DNA from: Scytonema hofmannii PCC 7110
GTDB taxonomy: Bacteria; Cyanobacteriota; Cyanobacteriia; Cyanobacteriales; Nostocaceae
Assembly (NCBI RefSeq): GCF_000346485.2
Contig: NZ_KQ976354.1
Span: forward strand, 620,001-684,000
Direction: 5' to 3'
DNA: 64,000 nt
This document shows, in pieces, positions 53,567 through 62,765 of the stretch. Position 1 is the stretch's first letter; every line of letters starts with the position of its first letter. Position numbers and translations under genes: made by a program. Under the pieces are notes generated by a model. It was not told the DNA's origin, did not search any database, and saw only the letters and a list, made by a program, of their open reading frames with translations.

Positions 53567-54438
53567 AACGGCGAACGGTTGCAGGGATCATCAGCAGCGT
53601 CGAAACGTTGGAGGGTGAAGGCATCGTTGTGCGCCGTCCCTTTCCAAAAAGTACTTTTTCAGATTTCGATCCGTTTCTACTTTTAGATGAATTAGGCCCT
53701 GTTGAAGTTGCGCCCGGTCAAGCTAAGGGAGCACCGGATCATCCTCATCGAGGTTTTGAGACGGTGACCTATTTGTTACAGGGACGCTTGGAACACAAGG
53801 ATTCGCTGGGACATACTGGAAGATTAAATTCCGGTGATGTGCAATGGATGACAGCAGGATCTGGGATCGTTCACTCAGAAATGCCGGAACGGGAGTTTGC
53901 TCGCACTGGTGGGCGGTTACACGCGCTACAGTTATGGGTAAATTTGCCGCAGCGCAGTAAGTTGATGCCTCCTCACTATCAAGATATTCCTGCTGAACGC
54001 ATTCCCACAGCGCGATCGCACGACGGGTTGGTAGTAGTGAAAGTCATCGCTGGAAGTGCATTCGGTGTCAATGCTGCCATTGAAACGCAAACACCCATTA
54101 TGTACTTGCATCTCACACTTAAACCAGGTGCAACAGTAGTTCAGCCCGTGCCGAGAGATTATAATGCCTTTGCCTATGTACTTGAAGGTGAAGGAGCATT
54201 CGGTGCAGATTCTGAACGAGGTGAGGATGGAAAGATGGTTCTTTTTGCCCAAGATGGCGAAGAGGTAGCGATCGCAAATTCATCCACAGAAGAGCCACTA
54301 GAGGTGCTGCTGATTGGCGGAGTGCCTCTTAATGAACCAGTTGTTCGCTACGGACCGTTTGTCATGAACACCGAAGCGGAAATTGAGCAAGCATTTGCAG
54401 ATTATCATAACGGAAGGATGGGTACTATTAATGTCTGA
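53542..54438 (+). CDS. Pirin family protein (cupin)
   Basis: A 298-aa bicupin. The N-terminal metal-binding motif is DHPHRGFETVTYLLQGRLEH (two His, Glu) with a further His later in SGIVHSEMP. The C-terminal cupin has lost most metal ligands, as in other pirins. Some pirins are quercetin 2,3-dioxygenases and others act as redox-sensing regulators; substrate or role here is unknown. It starts at the ATG at 53542 with a strong SD. A small gene overlaps its end by 8 bases (54431-54438), so they are co-translated. PadR probably regulates it. Confidence 0.93.
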   Translation: MATLHLSKERRTVAGIISSVETLEGEGIVVRRPFPKSTFSDFDPFLLLDELGPVEVAPGQAKGAPDHPHRGFETVTYLLQGRLEHKDSLGHTGRLNSGDVQWMTAGSGIVHSEMPEREFARTGGRLHALQLWVNLPQRSKLMPPHYQDIPAERIPTARSHDGLVVVKVIAGSAFGVNAAIETQTPIMYLHLTLKPGATVVQPVPRDYNAFAYVLEGEGAFGADSERGEDGKMVLFAQDGEEVAIANSSTEEPLEVLLIGGVPLNEPVVRYGPFVMNTEAEIEQAFADYHNGRMGTINV

Positions 54439-54832
54439 CACGCTTTTACAACCAACACTTCAACGTTTGTCCGTTCTGCGTGACAAACTCCTCGACCTAC
54501 ACAAAATCTTGCTTGACACAGAACGCACGACTTACGAGCAAGTCCGTGGGCGAGTTTCTAGAGGAGAACTGCTACAACTCCTCATCTCTGACGAGCAATT
54601 TGCTTGGTTGCGTAACATCTCTATGTTAGTAGTAGAGATTGATGAAACCCTTCATGCAGATGAACCAGTCACCCTGGACGATGCTCAAAGTCTGCTTGAT
54701 AGTACTCGCACGTTGCTGACACCTGCAGAAGATGGTAATACCTTTGAGAAAAAGTACTACAATGCTATCCAACGCGAACCTGATGTTGCACTAGCAAATG
54801 CAGAAATCACACAGATTCTTGCTCAGAAATAA
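54431..54832 (+). CDS. Hypothetical helical protein, co-expressed with pirin
   Basis: A 133-aa protein (MSDTLLQPTLQRLSVLRDKL, then a TYEQVRGRVSRGELLQLLIS segment) made almost entirely of helices. It may be a small four-helix-bundle protein; the family is not known to me. It starts with ATG inside the last codons of pirin (8-base overlap) and so depends on its translation. Its TAA stop (54830-54832) is the first three bases of the MITE-B element, so the original C-terminus may have been changed. Confidence 0.7.
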   Translation: MSDTLLQPTLQRLSVLRDKLLDLHKILLDTERTTYEQVRGRVSRGELLQLLISDEQFAWLRNISMLVVEIDETLHADEPVTLDDAQSLLDSTRTLLTPAEDGNTFEKKYYNAIQREPDVALANAEITQILAQK

Positions 54833-55000
54833 GGGAACTGCAAAAAATAACTTATCCCCGGAATGTGGGATGGGCGTCAAGGCCCGTCTCTGATTAAGGA
54901 CGCCCGTCTCTGATTAAGGACGCCCGTCTCTGATTAAGGGCGGGCAAGATGCCCGCACCACAAGAAATTTTGGGACATTTTTTTATTTGGAAGTCCCTAA
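54830..55000. mobile_element. MITE-B copy (about 171 bp) with an internal 20-base triplication
   Basis: The left end AAGGGAACTGCAAAAAATAA and the right end TTATTTGGAAGTCCCTAA are inverted repeats matching 33902-34024. Inside, a unit GACGCCCGTCTCTGATTAAG occurs three times in a row, first with variant bases, followed by a GGGCGGGCAAGATGCCCGC hairpin. Confidence 0.8.
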
Positions 55001-55137
55001 TACCATCTTGGGCGCGTAGATTTTGTGGAAAGTTGGGTCAGTTGCTGGCGGCGGCCCAAGAGTCATAAAAGAGGGTTAATTGACAGCTTCTATGGTCTAA
55101 TAGTACTTGGAAAAGTATACAAATCAAGGTATTCTCT

Positions 55138-56901
55138 GTGGTTATAGCACGTAAAGTTCGCTGGCGTATTGGTTTGCTGGCTCTTGCCGTCGGAACCGCC
55201 CTCTTGCACCCTACGCTGGCGCGTACACAAGATGCACCCGAGGCAGGTAGTGGTCGTATTGAGCGCGAAGCTGTTATCACTCAGAAGTATATGGCAGTAG
55301 CAGCTAACCCTCTAGCATCAGCAGCAGGTAGTGACATTCTCCGCGCTGGAGGAAGTGCTGTTGATGCGGCGATCGCGATCCAATTAGTCCTTGGCTTGGT
55401 TGAGCCGCAGTCTTCTGGACTTGGTGGAGGGGCATTCTTAGTTTACTACGATGCCAAAGCTAAACAACTTCGTACCTATGACGGTAGGGAAACTGCACCA
55501 GCAGCAGCTCAACCAGACCGTTTTCTGGATGCAGATGGCAAACCGCTACAGTTCTACGATGCTGTTGTTGGTGGAAAATCTGTAGGCGTGCCTGGGGCAG
55601 TCAGGATGCTAGAAATGGCACACAAGAAGCATGGTAAGCTACCTTGGAAGAAACTTTTTCGACCTGCGATCGAACTGGCTGAACAAGGCTTCCCCCTCTC
55701 ACCACGCTTGTACACTCTACTGAGAACAGAACAGTATCTCCAGCGTACTCCCGCAGCTAAGAATTACTTCTTTCAACCAGATGGTACTCCCAAGCCCGTC
55801 GGCACCATACTTGTCAATCAACCTTACGCTCAGGTACTGCGCCAAATTGCCAAACGAGGTGCTGATGCCTTTTACGAGGGTGAAATTGCTAAAGATATCG
55901 TTGCCACAGTACAACAGGCAGACATACCAGGCGACTTAACAACCACCGATCTCACAACCTACCAAGCGATAGAACGACCACCAGTGTGTGGAGTTTACCG
56001 AGTTTATAAGGTTTGCGGTATGGGAGCTCCTAGCTCTGGGGGTCTGACTGTGTTACAAATTCTCGGCATCCTCGAAAACTTCGACTTGGCAAGCTTGGAG
56101 CCAGCTTCATTAGAGGCAGTCCATCTCTTCGCGGAAGCCGGACGGCTTGCCTATGCCGATCGCGGATTCTACATAGCCGATCCAGATTTTGTCTCAGTGC
56201 CATCTAACGAATTAATCGACCCAGAATACCTCAAGCGACGTGCAGCACTCATCAGTCTTGAGCGTGCTTTGACTGAAGCCCAACCTGGTGAGCTACCTCT
56301 ACAGGCTGCATTTGTGGGGGGAAAAGATGATTCCCCAGAGTTTCCCTCCACCAGCCATCTTGCAATTGTCGATCGCTACGGAAACGCGGTGTCGATGACT
56401 ACTAGTATTGAAGATGCTTTTGGCTCAAGATTACTGGTGCGAGGCTTCTTGCTCAACAATGAACTCACAGATTTCTCTTTCTCACCCACAACAGGTGATG
56501 GCAAACCTGTCGCCAATCGCGTAGAACCAGGAAAGCGCCCCAGAAGCTCAATGGCTCCTATGATGGTATTCGACCAAAATGGCAAGCTAGTCATGGTGGT
56601 TGGCTCTGCTGGTGGTGCAAGAATTATCAACTACGTTGCTAAGGCACTAGTTGCGGCTTTGGACTGGAAACTCGATAGCCAGCAAGCAGTAGCATTGCCA
56701 AATTTCGGCAATCGCAATGGTTCGACAGAATTGGAGACAGGTACTGCAAATGTTGCCGATCTCAAGCTTGGTTTAGAATCACTCGGTCATTCGGTGCAAG
56801 TTGTAGAGCAAACGAGTGGTTCCCATGCCATTACCCTAACCGATATGGGTTTGGTCGGCGGCGCAGATCCCCGTCGTGAAGGAGAAGCTATAGGCAAATA
56901 A
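55138..56901 (+). CDS. ggt: Gamma-glutamyltransferase
   Basis: A 587-aa member of the Ntn-hydrolase family that cleaves the gamma-glutamyl bond of glutathione and transfers the glutamyl group. An N-terminal signal (GLLALAVGTALLHPTLA) fits a periplasmic enzyme. The large-subunit part has SGLGGGAFLVYYD and the catalytic nucleophile Thr405 in STSHLAIVDRYGN, where autoprocessing makes the small subunit. A GSAGGARI oxyanion region follows. The start is a GTG at 55138. It begins about 140 bases after the MITE-B element, so its promoter lies close to that. It is not linked to any other glutathione gene here. Confidence 0.92.
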   Translation: MVIARKVRWRIGLLALAVGTALLHPTLARTQDAPEAGSGRIEREAVITQKYMAVAANPLASAAGSDILRAGGSAVDAAIAIQLVLGLVEPQSSGLGGGAFLVYYDAKAKQLRTYDGRETAPAAAQPDRFLDADGKPLQFYDAVVGGKSVGVPGAVRMLEMAHKKHGKLPWKKLFRPAIELAEQGFPLSPRLYTLLRTEQYLQRTPAAKNYFFQPDGTPKPVGTILVNQPYAQVLRQIAKRGADAFYEGEIAKDIVATVQQADIPGDLTTTDLTTYQAIERPPVCGVYRVYKVCGMGAPSSGGLTVLQILGILENFDLASLEPASLEAVHLFAEAGRLAYADRGFYIADPDFVSVPSNELIDPEYLKRRAALISLERALTEAQPGELPLQAAFVGGKDDSPEFPSTSHLAIVDRYGNAVSMTTSIEDAFGSRLLVRGFLLNNELTDFSFSPTTGDGKPVANRVEPGKRPRSSMAPMMVFDQNGKLVMVVGSAGGARIINYVAKALVAALDWKLDSQQAVALPNFGNRNGSTELETGTANVADLKLGLESLGHSVQVVEQTSGSHAITLTDMGLVGGADPRREGEAIGK

Positions 56902-56963
56902 GCTGTTTGGCAACGCTTGTTTTGCGCTTGGGGAGTGCCGCAAACACTCCCTTTATGAAAGGG

Positions 56964-59369
56964 CTAAAAGCGGTGGGATAAGCTTACCGAAAACCCCCGA
57001 CGTGTAGGCTTAAGAGTCGCAAACTCTACTTGAAAAGTTATGCGATCGCTCATTCCACCACTGCTTGCTTCCAATACCCACTTACCAGGACGCAGAGTCC
57101 AAAAGACAGAACCAGAAGAATCCGTCGCTAGCTTTTCACCATTCAACGACCATTCTACGGTTGCTTCCGATGTCCCTGCTAATTTGAACTCCAGTCTTTG
57201 TTTTACTTCATCACCCGGATGCAGCAAGAACAAATCCCCCTGATGAGGGGATACAATTTTAAGCTTACTTGAAGTCAACCCAGATTGCTCCTGCTTTGCC
57301 AACCAATCATCATACTCGTGGGACAATTGAAATTGGTTTTGGCGCTGGTAGTCTTGGACGTTTTCTGGATAAAAATATTCCTGTACCACTGAAGAACAAT
57401 CTGGTGTTGGTTTTAACCCAGAAACAGCACAAATAGGGAGTTGTACCATATCTTTTGGAGGAGTAAAACCTACAGGTTCTCGCTTTTCATGCAGGTATAA
57501 CATAATTCGGTTCCATAATGGTGCAGCGCCAGTCACGCCAGAAACCTGACGCATGGGATCGCCATCGAAATTGCCTACCCAAGTCGCGACAGTGTAGTCA
57601 GTCGTAAATCCCACCGTCCAAGTATCGCGAAAATTAGAGGAAGTACCAGTTTTAACAGCAGTCGGAAACGGTAAATTCAGGACTGAATCTATACCAAATG
57701 CAGTTGCACGCGCATGGCGATCGCTTAACATATCGGTTATAAGTTGCCATGTTGTGGGGGAGGGGAGTGGGGAGTGGGGAGTGGGGAGTGGGGAATTGGA
57801 AGCTTTGGGATTGGGGAGTGGGGAGTGGGGAGTGGGGAGTGGGGATTGAGAAACTGTAGTCAGTAGCTGCGTAACTTCTCCTTGTCGTGCCATAGTAATG
57901 TAAGCACGGGCTAATTCCCACAAACTGACTTCGCCACTACCCAGAGTTAACCCCAGCCCATAGTACTCTGCTGACTGGGTGAGGTGTTCAAAGCCTAGTT
58001 GGTGAAGACGATTGAGAAAAGTTTTTACACCCACCTTTTCCAACACCCGTATCGCTGGAATATTCAAAGAATTCGCCAAAGCGATACGCACCCGCACTGG
58101 TCCCAAAAAACTTTTATTATAATCTGTGGGGCTGTAAAGTTTTGCTCCAGGAATTGCGTAGTGAGCGGGTACATCTGCCAAGATTGTATTGGGGAGGATG
58201 ACACCTTTTTCCAAAGCCAACTCATACAGAAATGGTTTGAGAGTAGAACCAGGTTGACGCAGTGCTTGTACTCCATCATTGCGTCCTAGCTTAGCTTCAT
58301 TAAAGTAGTCAGGCGACCCGACATAAGCCAAAACTTCCCCAGTATGGTTGTCAATGACCAAAGCAGCTGCATGATGAACATTGTTATTGGCTAGGGTAGA
58401 AATAACCTGCTGGACCTGTGCTTCTACAAACTGCTGTAAAGGACGGTCTATAGTCGTCAGGATTTGGTTAGATTTCAACTCCTGCTTGTCCTGACGGGGA
58501 GTGCGGGGAGGGGTTGGGTGAAGTTGAGCAGACAACCAAAACAAAAAGTGCGGTGCAGCAATAATTCCCCGTTGACGAGATTGAAACACAATTTCTTCAG
58601 TGTATGATTGTTTTGCTTGAGAGGGATTGATATATCCGTCTTGTTCCATACGATGAAGGACGTATTTCTGGCGTTGCTTCAGTCGTGGATAATGCTGAAG
58701 TGGATCGAAGTAAGTGGGATTATTGGGAATAGCAGCAAGGAGGCTAGCTTGAGCAAGATTGATGTCACTCGCTGGTATGGAAAAATAGGTACGAGCTGCT
58801 GCTTCTATACCATAGATGTTCCCTCCCATTGGCAGACGGTTGATATATGCAGAAAGAATTTCGTCTTTACTCATTCCTGCTGTTAACCGCCAGGAAAGCC
58901 AAATTTCTTGAACTTTGCCTGACAGAGTACGAGGAACTGGATTTAGCATCCTTGCTAACTGCATGGTAACTGTGGAAGCACCGGAAACAATCTTTCTGGT
59001 GTAGATTGCATCTTTAATTGCGCGGGCTGCGGCTTTTAAATCTAATGCTCCGTGATGATAAAAGTCTCCATCTTCTGCAGCTAAAATAGCTTGGATAAAA
59101 AGAGCAGAAACATGATTCAATGGTACTACAGATGTGTGCTCTTGGTCGCGGGTTAGCAATGTTCCCAATGGTAGCCCATTCCGGTCTGTAAATTCCAGTG
59201 CCAGCTGTTGTTGAGCAATATCGGCGGCGCGAATGGGTGCTAAATATGGGAGCGATCGCACTGTCACGCATATCAGTAGCAACGCTAAGATCACTTTGCC
59301 AGTTCTGCGATTCAACTGATGCCACAGTTTCTTTTTCATCTGGGTAAGCAACGGCAAAGCTTGTCTCAT
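56964..59369 (-). CDS. pbpC: Penicillin-binding protein 1C with in-frame heptamer insertion
   Basis: An 801-aa class A penicillin-binding protein. A membrane anchor (VILALLLICVTVRSLPYL) is followed by the GT51 glycosyltransferase with catalytic ILAAEDGDFYHHG. Then comes the transpeptidase domain, with SxxK in RQPGSTLKPF, SLN in ALANSLNIPA and KTGTSSNFRDTW, and finally the C-terminal domain typical of PBP1C. It builds cell-wall glycan in the periplasm. Residues about 507-540 (SPLPTPHSPLP repeated) come from GGGGAGT heptamers at 57755-57847, inserted just before the KTG region. Because 3 x 7 bases is a multiple of three, the frame is kept and the peptide repeats every 7 residues. Activity may be affected. 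Confidence 0.93.
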   Translation of the reverse strand: MRQALPLLTQMKKKLWHQLNRRTGKVILALLLICVTVRSLPYLAPIRAADIAQQQLALEFTDRNGLPLGTLLTRDQEHTSVVPLNHVSALFIQAILAAEDGDFYHHGALDLKAAARAIKDAIYTRKIVSGASTVTMQLARMLNPVPRTLSGKVQEIWLSWRLTAGMSKDEILSAYINRLPMGGNIYGIEAAARTYFSIPASDINLAQASLLAAIPNNPTYFDPLQHYPRLKQRQKYVLHRMEQDGYINPSQAKQSYTEEIVFQSRQRGIIAAPHFLFWLSAQLHPTPPRTPRQDKQELKSNQILTTIDRPLQQFVEAQVQQVISTLANNNVHHAAALVIDNHTGEVLAYVGSPDYFNEAKLGRNDGVQALRQPGSTLKPFLYELALEKGVILPNTILADVPAHYAIPGAKLYSPTDYNKSFLGPVRVRIALANSLNIPAIRVLEKVGVKTFLNRLHQLGFEHLTQSAEYYGLGLTLGSGEVSLWELARAYITMARQGEVTQLLTTVSQSPLPTPHSPLPNPKASNSPLPTPHSPLPSPTTWQLITDMLSDRHARATAFGIDSVLNLPFPTAVKTGTSSNFRDTWTVGFTTDYTVATWVGNFDGDPMRQVSGVTGAAPLWNRIMLYLHEKREPVGFTPPKDMVQLPICAVSGLKPTPDCSSVVQEYFYPENVQDYQRQNQFQLSHEYDDWLAKQEQSGLTSSKLKIVSPHQGDLFLLHPGDEVKQRLEFKLAGTSEATVEWSLNGEKLATDSSGSVFWTLRPGKWVLEASSGGMSDRITFQVEFATLKPTRRGFSVSLSHRF
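57755..57847. repeat. Heptanucleotide array GGGGAGT inside the PBP1C gene
   Basis: Two clusters of four to five GGGGAGT units, separated by GGGGAATTGGAAGCTTTGG. This is the STRR type. It encodes a Pro/Ser/His-rich stretch with heptad period. Confidence 0.92.
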
Positions 59370-59666
59370 CCGTGAATCCTTTGCAAAGATCTATTTCAAT
59401 TTTTGCTTTACATTTACAAATAGATCGGGAAATATATCAAATTTGTAACAATAAACAAAGCTTTACCGATAGTCATAGACATAGGCGTGGAAAAGATGTA
59501 AAGGCGCAAGGCATTGCGCCCCTACCAAGACTTTTGGGTAACGCATAATTAATTTCTGGAAATGTCTACTAAAAAAGCATTTCGCTAACATCTACTCTCG
59601 ACGCCAAATTCTAAAATTATGTGGTGCTTGTTTATAGGAATTGCCGTGTCAAGAAGAAAAGCAGAA
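59370..59666. other. Intergenic region between divergent genes
   Basis: It separates PBP1C and rhodanese. It holds the palindrome at 59499-59524 and otherwise nothing I can identify. Confidence 0.5.
59499..59524. repeat. Palindrome TAGGGGCGCAA-TTGCGCCCCTA, copy 3
   Basis: Same family as 10002-10027, with a degenerate left arm (TAAAGGCGCAAGGC). Confidence 0.7.
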
Positions 59667-60509
59667 ATGGAAGTAAAACCGCTGCTCACACCCATAAAAC
59701 TAGCTGAGATTTTGCCGCAAAAATCAACTATTGTAATTGATACCCGTACTTCTGAAGAGTATGCAGTTTCCCACATTCCTGGAGCAGTCAATATTCGCGA
59801 TATTTTTACTTATTTGGCGGCTTCTACACCATTGGGTTTATTGAGCTTGCAATCGCATTTTGCAGCCAGTTTAGGTGCAGCTGGGATCTCAGGTGTGGAA
59901 CAGATTGTCATCTATGAAGATGCTATGAACTCTGGCTATGGACAGTCTTGCCGAGGTTACTTTTTGCTCAAGTATTTAGGTTGTTCTCAGGTTTCTGTTC
60001 TACATGGTGGTTATCAAGCATGGTTAGCCGCCGGATTGCCGACTACCGCAGAAGTTCCAAATCGTGATAAAAAGTCGTTTTCTATCAACATAGATTCCTC
60101 AATGATGGTCACCACGGAGGAGATGTTGCAAGCTCTCGATCGCCCTGAAATTATCAAGCTGGATGTCAGAGATACTGATGAGTGGATGGGAGTGAGTTCC
60201 TCCCCTTATGAAGTTGACTTTTGTCCGCGTAAAGGTAGAATTCCTGGCGCAGTCTGGATTGAGTGGTATCGGATGATGGTGTCCCATTCTGGAATTCTGA
60301 TGTTCCGTTCTTCTGAAGAAATCCTAGAAATTTGTAAGTCTGTGGGCATCACGCCAGAGTCAACGGTATACGTTTACTGCTTTAAAGGGTCTAGAGCTTC
60401 TAATACCCTAATTGCTCTTAAAGAAGCAGGTATTAGAGATGTGAGAAACTATTTTAGCTCTTGGAACGAGTGGTCTCGAGATCCATCACTGCCTATTGAA
60501 AGTGTGTAA
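59667..60509 (+). CDS. Sulfurtransferase (two-domain rhodanese)
   Basis: A 280-aa protein with two rhodanese folds (about 1-130 and 150-280). The active-site Cys238 sits in the C-terminal domain loop YVYCFKGSRASN, and the N-terminal domain is the usual inactive copy. Rhodaneses move sulfane sulfur from thiosulfate or 3-mercaptopyruvate to an acceptor. The loop CFKGSR(A) differs from the CRKGVT of TST and CGSGVT of MST, so its donor is uncertain. The ATG at 59667 (MEVKPLLTP) is chosen over an upstream frame from 59619. Confidence 0.9.
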   Translation: MEVKPLLTPIKLAEILPQKSTIVIDTRTSEEYAVSHIPGAVNIRDIFTYLAASTPLGLLSLQSHFAASLGAAGISGVEQIVIYEDAMNSGYGQSCRGYFLLKYLGCSQVSVLHGGYQAWLAAGLPTTAEVPNRDKKSFSINIDSSMMVTTEEMLQALDRPEIIKLDVRDTDEWMGVSSSPYEVDFCPRKGRIPGAVWIEWYRMMVSHSGILMFRSSEEILEICKSVGITPESTVYVYCFKGSRASNTLIALKEAGIRDVRNYFSSWNEWSRDPSLPIESV

Positions 60510-60570
60510 ATTATACTTAGTACTGATTGTGTTAAAGTCGTGAATATTGGGCAACAAAAGAGGAAATGCC

Positions 60571-61074
60571 GTGGGCTACTACGACTTTTACAAAAATTGC
60601 TGCATGGCGATTACAATCATTAGTCTGTCTGCACTTAGCAGTGAGCTGACTCCATCTGTTTATGCACAACCTACTCGTACTGACACTTTAAAAAGTAACC
60701 TTAACAACTCAGTTGACTTTCTCAACCGAGGACGCGACAGATTTCAGCGTGGAGATTATAAGGGGGCGGTAGAGGACTTTAACCAGGCAATAGTCCTGAA
60801 TCCTAACGATGCCAACGCCTATTATCATCGGGGTCTTCTTCTACATAAGCTCGGAGACAATTTGAACGCAGTATTGAACTTCGATCGGGCATTGCAACTT
60901 AATCCCCGCTATGCAGATGCTTACTTTCGCAGAGCTGGTGCTCGTTATAATATTGGAGATCGACCCGGAACAATTCAGGACTTACAGCTAGCAGCTAAGT
61001 TCTTTCAATCACAAGGAAATACAAAGGGTTATCAACAAGCACAAAATCTAATTAAGCGGCTCAGCACTTGGTAG
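60571..61074 (+). CDS. Exported TPR-repeat protein
   Basis: A 167-aa protein. An N-terminal hydrophobic stretch (CMAITIISLSALSSELTPSV, then YAQP) suggests a signal peptide cleaved after YAQ. At least two TPR units follow: NRGRDRFQRGDYKGAVEDFN with AIVLNPNDANAYYHRGLLLH, then KLGDNLNAVLNFDRALQLNP with RYADAYFRRAGARYNIGDRP. TPRs bind partner proteins; the partner is unknown. The GTG at 60571 is preferred because a Shine-Dalgarno (AAGAGGAAATGCC) precedes it; an upstream TTG at 60547 is less likely. Confidence 0.82.
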   Translation: MGYYDFYKNCCMAITIISLSALSSELTPSVYAQPTRTDTLKSNLNNSVDFLNRGRDRFQRGDYKGAVEDFNQAIVLNPNDANAYYHRGLLLHKLGDNLNAVLNFDRALQLNPRYADAYFRRAGARYNIGDRPGTIQDLQLAAKFFQSQGNTKGYQQAQNLIKRLSTW

Positions 61075-61112
61075 AATGCCTGAATGGTAACCATGTTATG
61101 CTGAGAAATATG

Positions 61113-61145
61113 GAACCGCAGATACACGCAGATGCACGCGGATGA
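61113..61145. repeat. AACCGCAGATG repeat, copy 4
   Basis: AACCGCAGATACACGCAGAT followed by GCACGCGGATG, same family as 35274-35304. It contributes the first codons of the next open frame. Confidence 0.65.
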
Positions 61146-61437
61146 AGTTGTACCTCACGCGGATGAGAATTGCTATATTTGGAGTAATTTGGGGTTAATT
61201 GGACTGAACCACCGCCAAACTAGACCATTTGCTAATTCCGAGCAAGCACGAGAAGCACTTTTAGAAATTCTAGATGACTGTTTTGAAGGATATGCTATTT
61301 TTCCAGGTTCTGCTGGAAAACGCGACCTCTTTAACTGGTGGGTTGTTGAGGTGATTCCTGCTGCTTGGTCTCAGCAGCTTCCTACTTTCATCTACACTAT
61401 GAAATTGCCAACAACCCTTGCAGTATTGGGTCAATAA
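61132..61437 (+). pseudogene. Fragment of a conserved hypothetical gene, repeat-derived start
   Basis: The frame encodes about 101 residues, but the first 15 (MHADEVVPHADENC) come from the repeat. The rest (LNHRQTRPFANSEQAREALL, DDCFEGYAIFPGSAGKRDLF, NWWVVEVIPAAW) looks like a real but partial protein. I do not know the family. A 15-base word at its end (61415-61429) recurs at 62601-62615, so the gene may have been split by the DNA between. Confidence 0.4.
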
Positions 61438-61677
61438 CTTGTTTCCTCAAATGTCAGATAAGTCTACCCGAAATTATTCCTACACGTGGCAATGTTATGC
61501 TGAAAAATATTGTAGAGCATTTTTTGCGATCGCAAAGGATACCTCATAGCTGTATGAATACATATTTTTGACACATTTTTTGAATTCCTTTATAACATTT
61601 AATTCTTTGAGTTTGTTTGTAATAGAAAATCTGTCTTCTATTTGATTTAACGACTCTTTAATATCTCATTAATCTGC
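61438..61677. other. Non-coding stretch between gene fragments
   Basis: AT-rich. I see no feature apart from a repeat of the word AATGTTATGCTGAAAAATAT also found near 61091-61111. Confidence 0.4.
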
Positions 61678-62141
61678 TGAACAGTCCTTATTGGAAAGAC
61701 AGTGCTATCTTCATTGTGGAAGATGATTCCCAGAATGGCGTAGACCATGTGGACGGACATCGTACAGAAGCATTGGCGATCGGTCCTTATGCTAAGCGTG
61801 GCGTTGTCGATAGCACCTACTACACGCAGATCGATATGCGACGGACAATTGAGCAGATTTTGGGGCTACCTCCTGCGAATCAAATGGATTTTCTTGCCTC
61901 GCCGATGTACAACGCCTTTAGCAACTCTCCCGATCTGACTCCTTTTGATGTAGTACCAAACCAGATTGCGCTAGATGAGCTAAATTCTGGATCTACTGTT
62001 GGGATGAATCAGGTTCAGCAGTCTTGGATGCAAGCATCAACTGAGATGTTTAGCAAGCCAAACCTTAGTCCCGATGAACAAGATGAGAATTTATACCAAT
62101 TCTCTAAATTAACACTACACATCCAAAGCTTTTGGCGCTGA
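61678..62141 (+). pseudogene. C-terminal fragment of a phosphoesterase-family protein
   Basis: The open frame reads NSPYWKDSAIFIVEDDSQNG, then VDHVDGHRTEALAIGPYAKR and GVVDSTYYTQIDMRRTIEQI. This is the conserved C-terminal part of the phosphoesterase (phospholipase C-like/alkaline phosphatase superfamily) proteins, with the metal-binding EDD...DHVDGHR segment. The N-terminal three-quarters is missing and no start lies upstream, so this is a relic or a broken gene. Confidence 0.75.
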
Positions 62142-62334
62142 AGCGTAACTACAAACCTTTTTTCATCTGTAGTCTAGTTTTCGAGAAATGGTATTACTCA
62201 ATCGCATAATTTGGTATGCCACTAAGGGTTTTGATAAACCTTATCCGGGTGATACGAAGGTTCTGCAACCAAAACAAGTCACTGATATAGCTTCCAATTG
62301 AGTCGAAAAAATTTAGCATCACGCTCAATATTAC

Positions 62335-62525
62335 TAGGACTTACGCACTGTACAAATTGACTATCCTATGCATCGACGGATAATGGTCGTTTCAGACTTG
62401 TAGGGGCGCAAGGCATTGCGCCCCGAAGGTGGGTGATGTTGGTCTCATTCGTTAAACAATCAAACGTTGAGGTGCTAAAAATGCTTACATCATATCTGAC
62501 GGTTTCTGTCAATGCGTAAGTCCTA
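62335..62525. mobile_element. MITE-A copy 2 (191 bp)
   Basis: Ends TAGGACTTACGCACTG and CAATGCGTAAGTCCTA are inverted repeats with TA at the outer edges. The interior matches 9835-10125 without the nested segment. No protein is encoded. Confidence 0.85.
62401..62426. repeat. Palindrome TAGGGGCGCAA-TTGCGCCCC, copy 4 (in MITE-A copy 2)
   Basis: Same family as 10002-10027; the right arm ends CCCCGA. Confidence 0.75.
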
Positions 62526-62547
62526 ATTACTTGGATAATCAGAAATT

Positions 62548-62580
62548 AGAACCCCGGTTTCTTAAAGAAACCGGGGTTCT
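62548..62580. repeat. 33-bp palindrome, AGAACCCCGGTTTC variant
   Basis: Same length, arm layout and loop as 22007-22039, but with other bases in both arms (AGAACCCCGGTTTCT/AGAAACCGGGGTTCT). The changes are compensatory, so pairing is kept. Confidence 0.85.
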
Positions 62581-62765
62581 GACACCTCAATTATTGTAAT
62601 CCCTTGCAGTATTGGATTTCGATGGCGCAAGAAATCCGCGATTTGTTGCAAAAAGGTATAAATTTGAAAATTGTGCTATTTTAAAATAAAAATTCTTATG
62701 AAGCCAGGAAATTTTATTCACTCTGTTCGGGAATACCAAGTTATCAATGTTTTAGGAGATAACTA

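Noticed and set aside
54836-54960. Triplicated 20-base unit as a regulatory repeat array
   Set aside because: It lies wholly within a MITE-B copy and is better explained as local expansion of that element.
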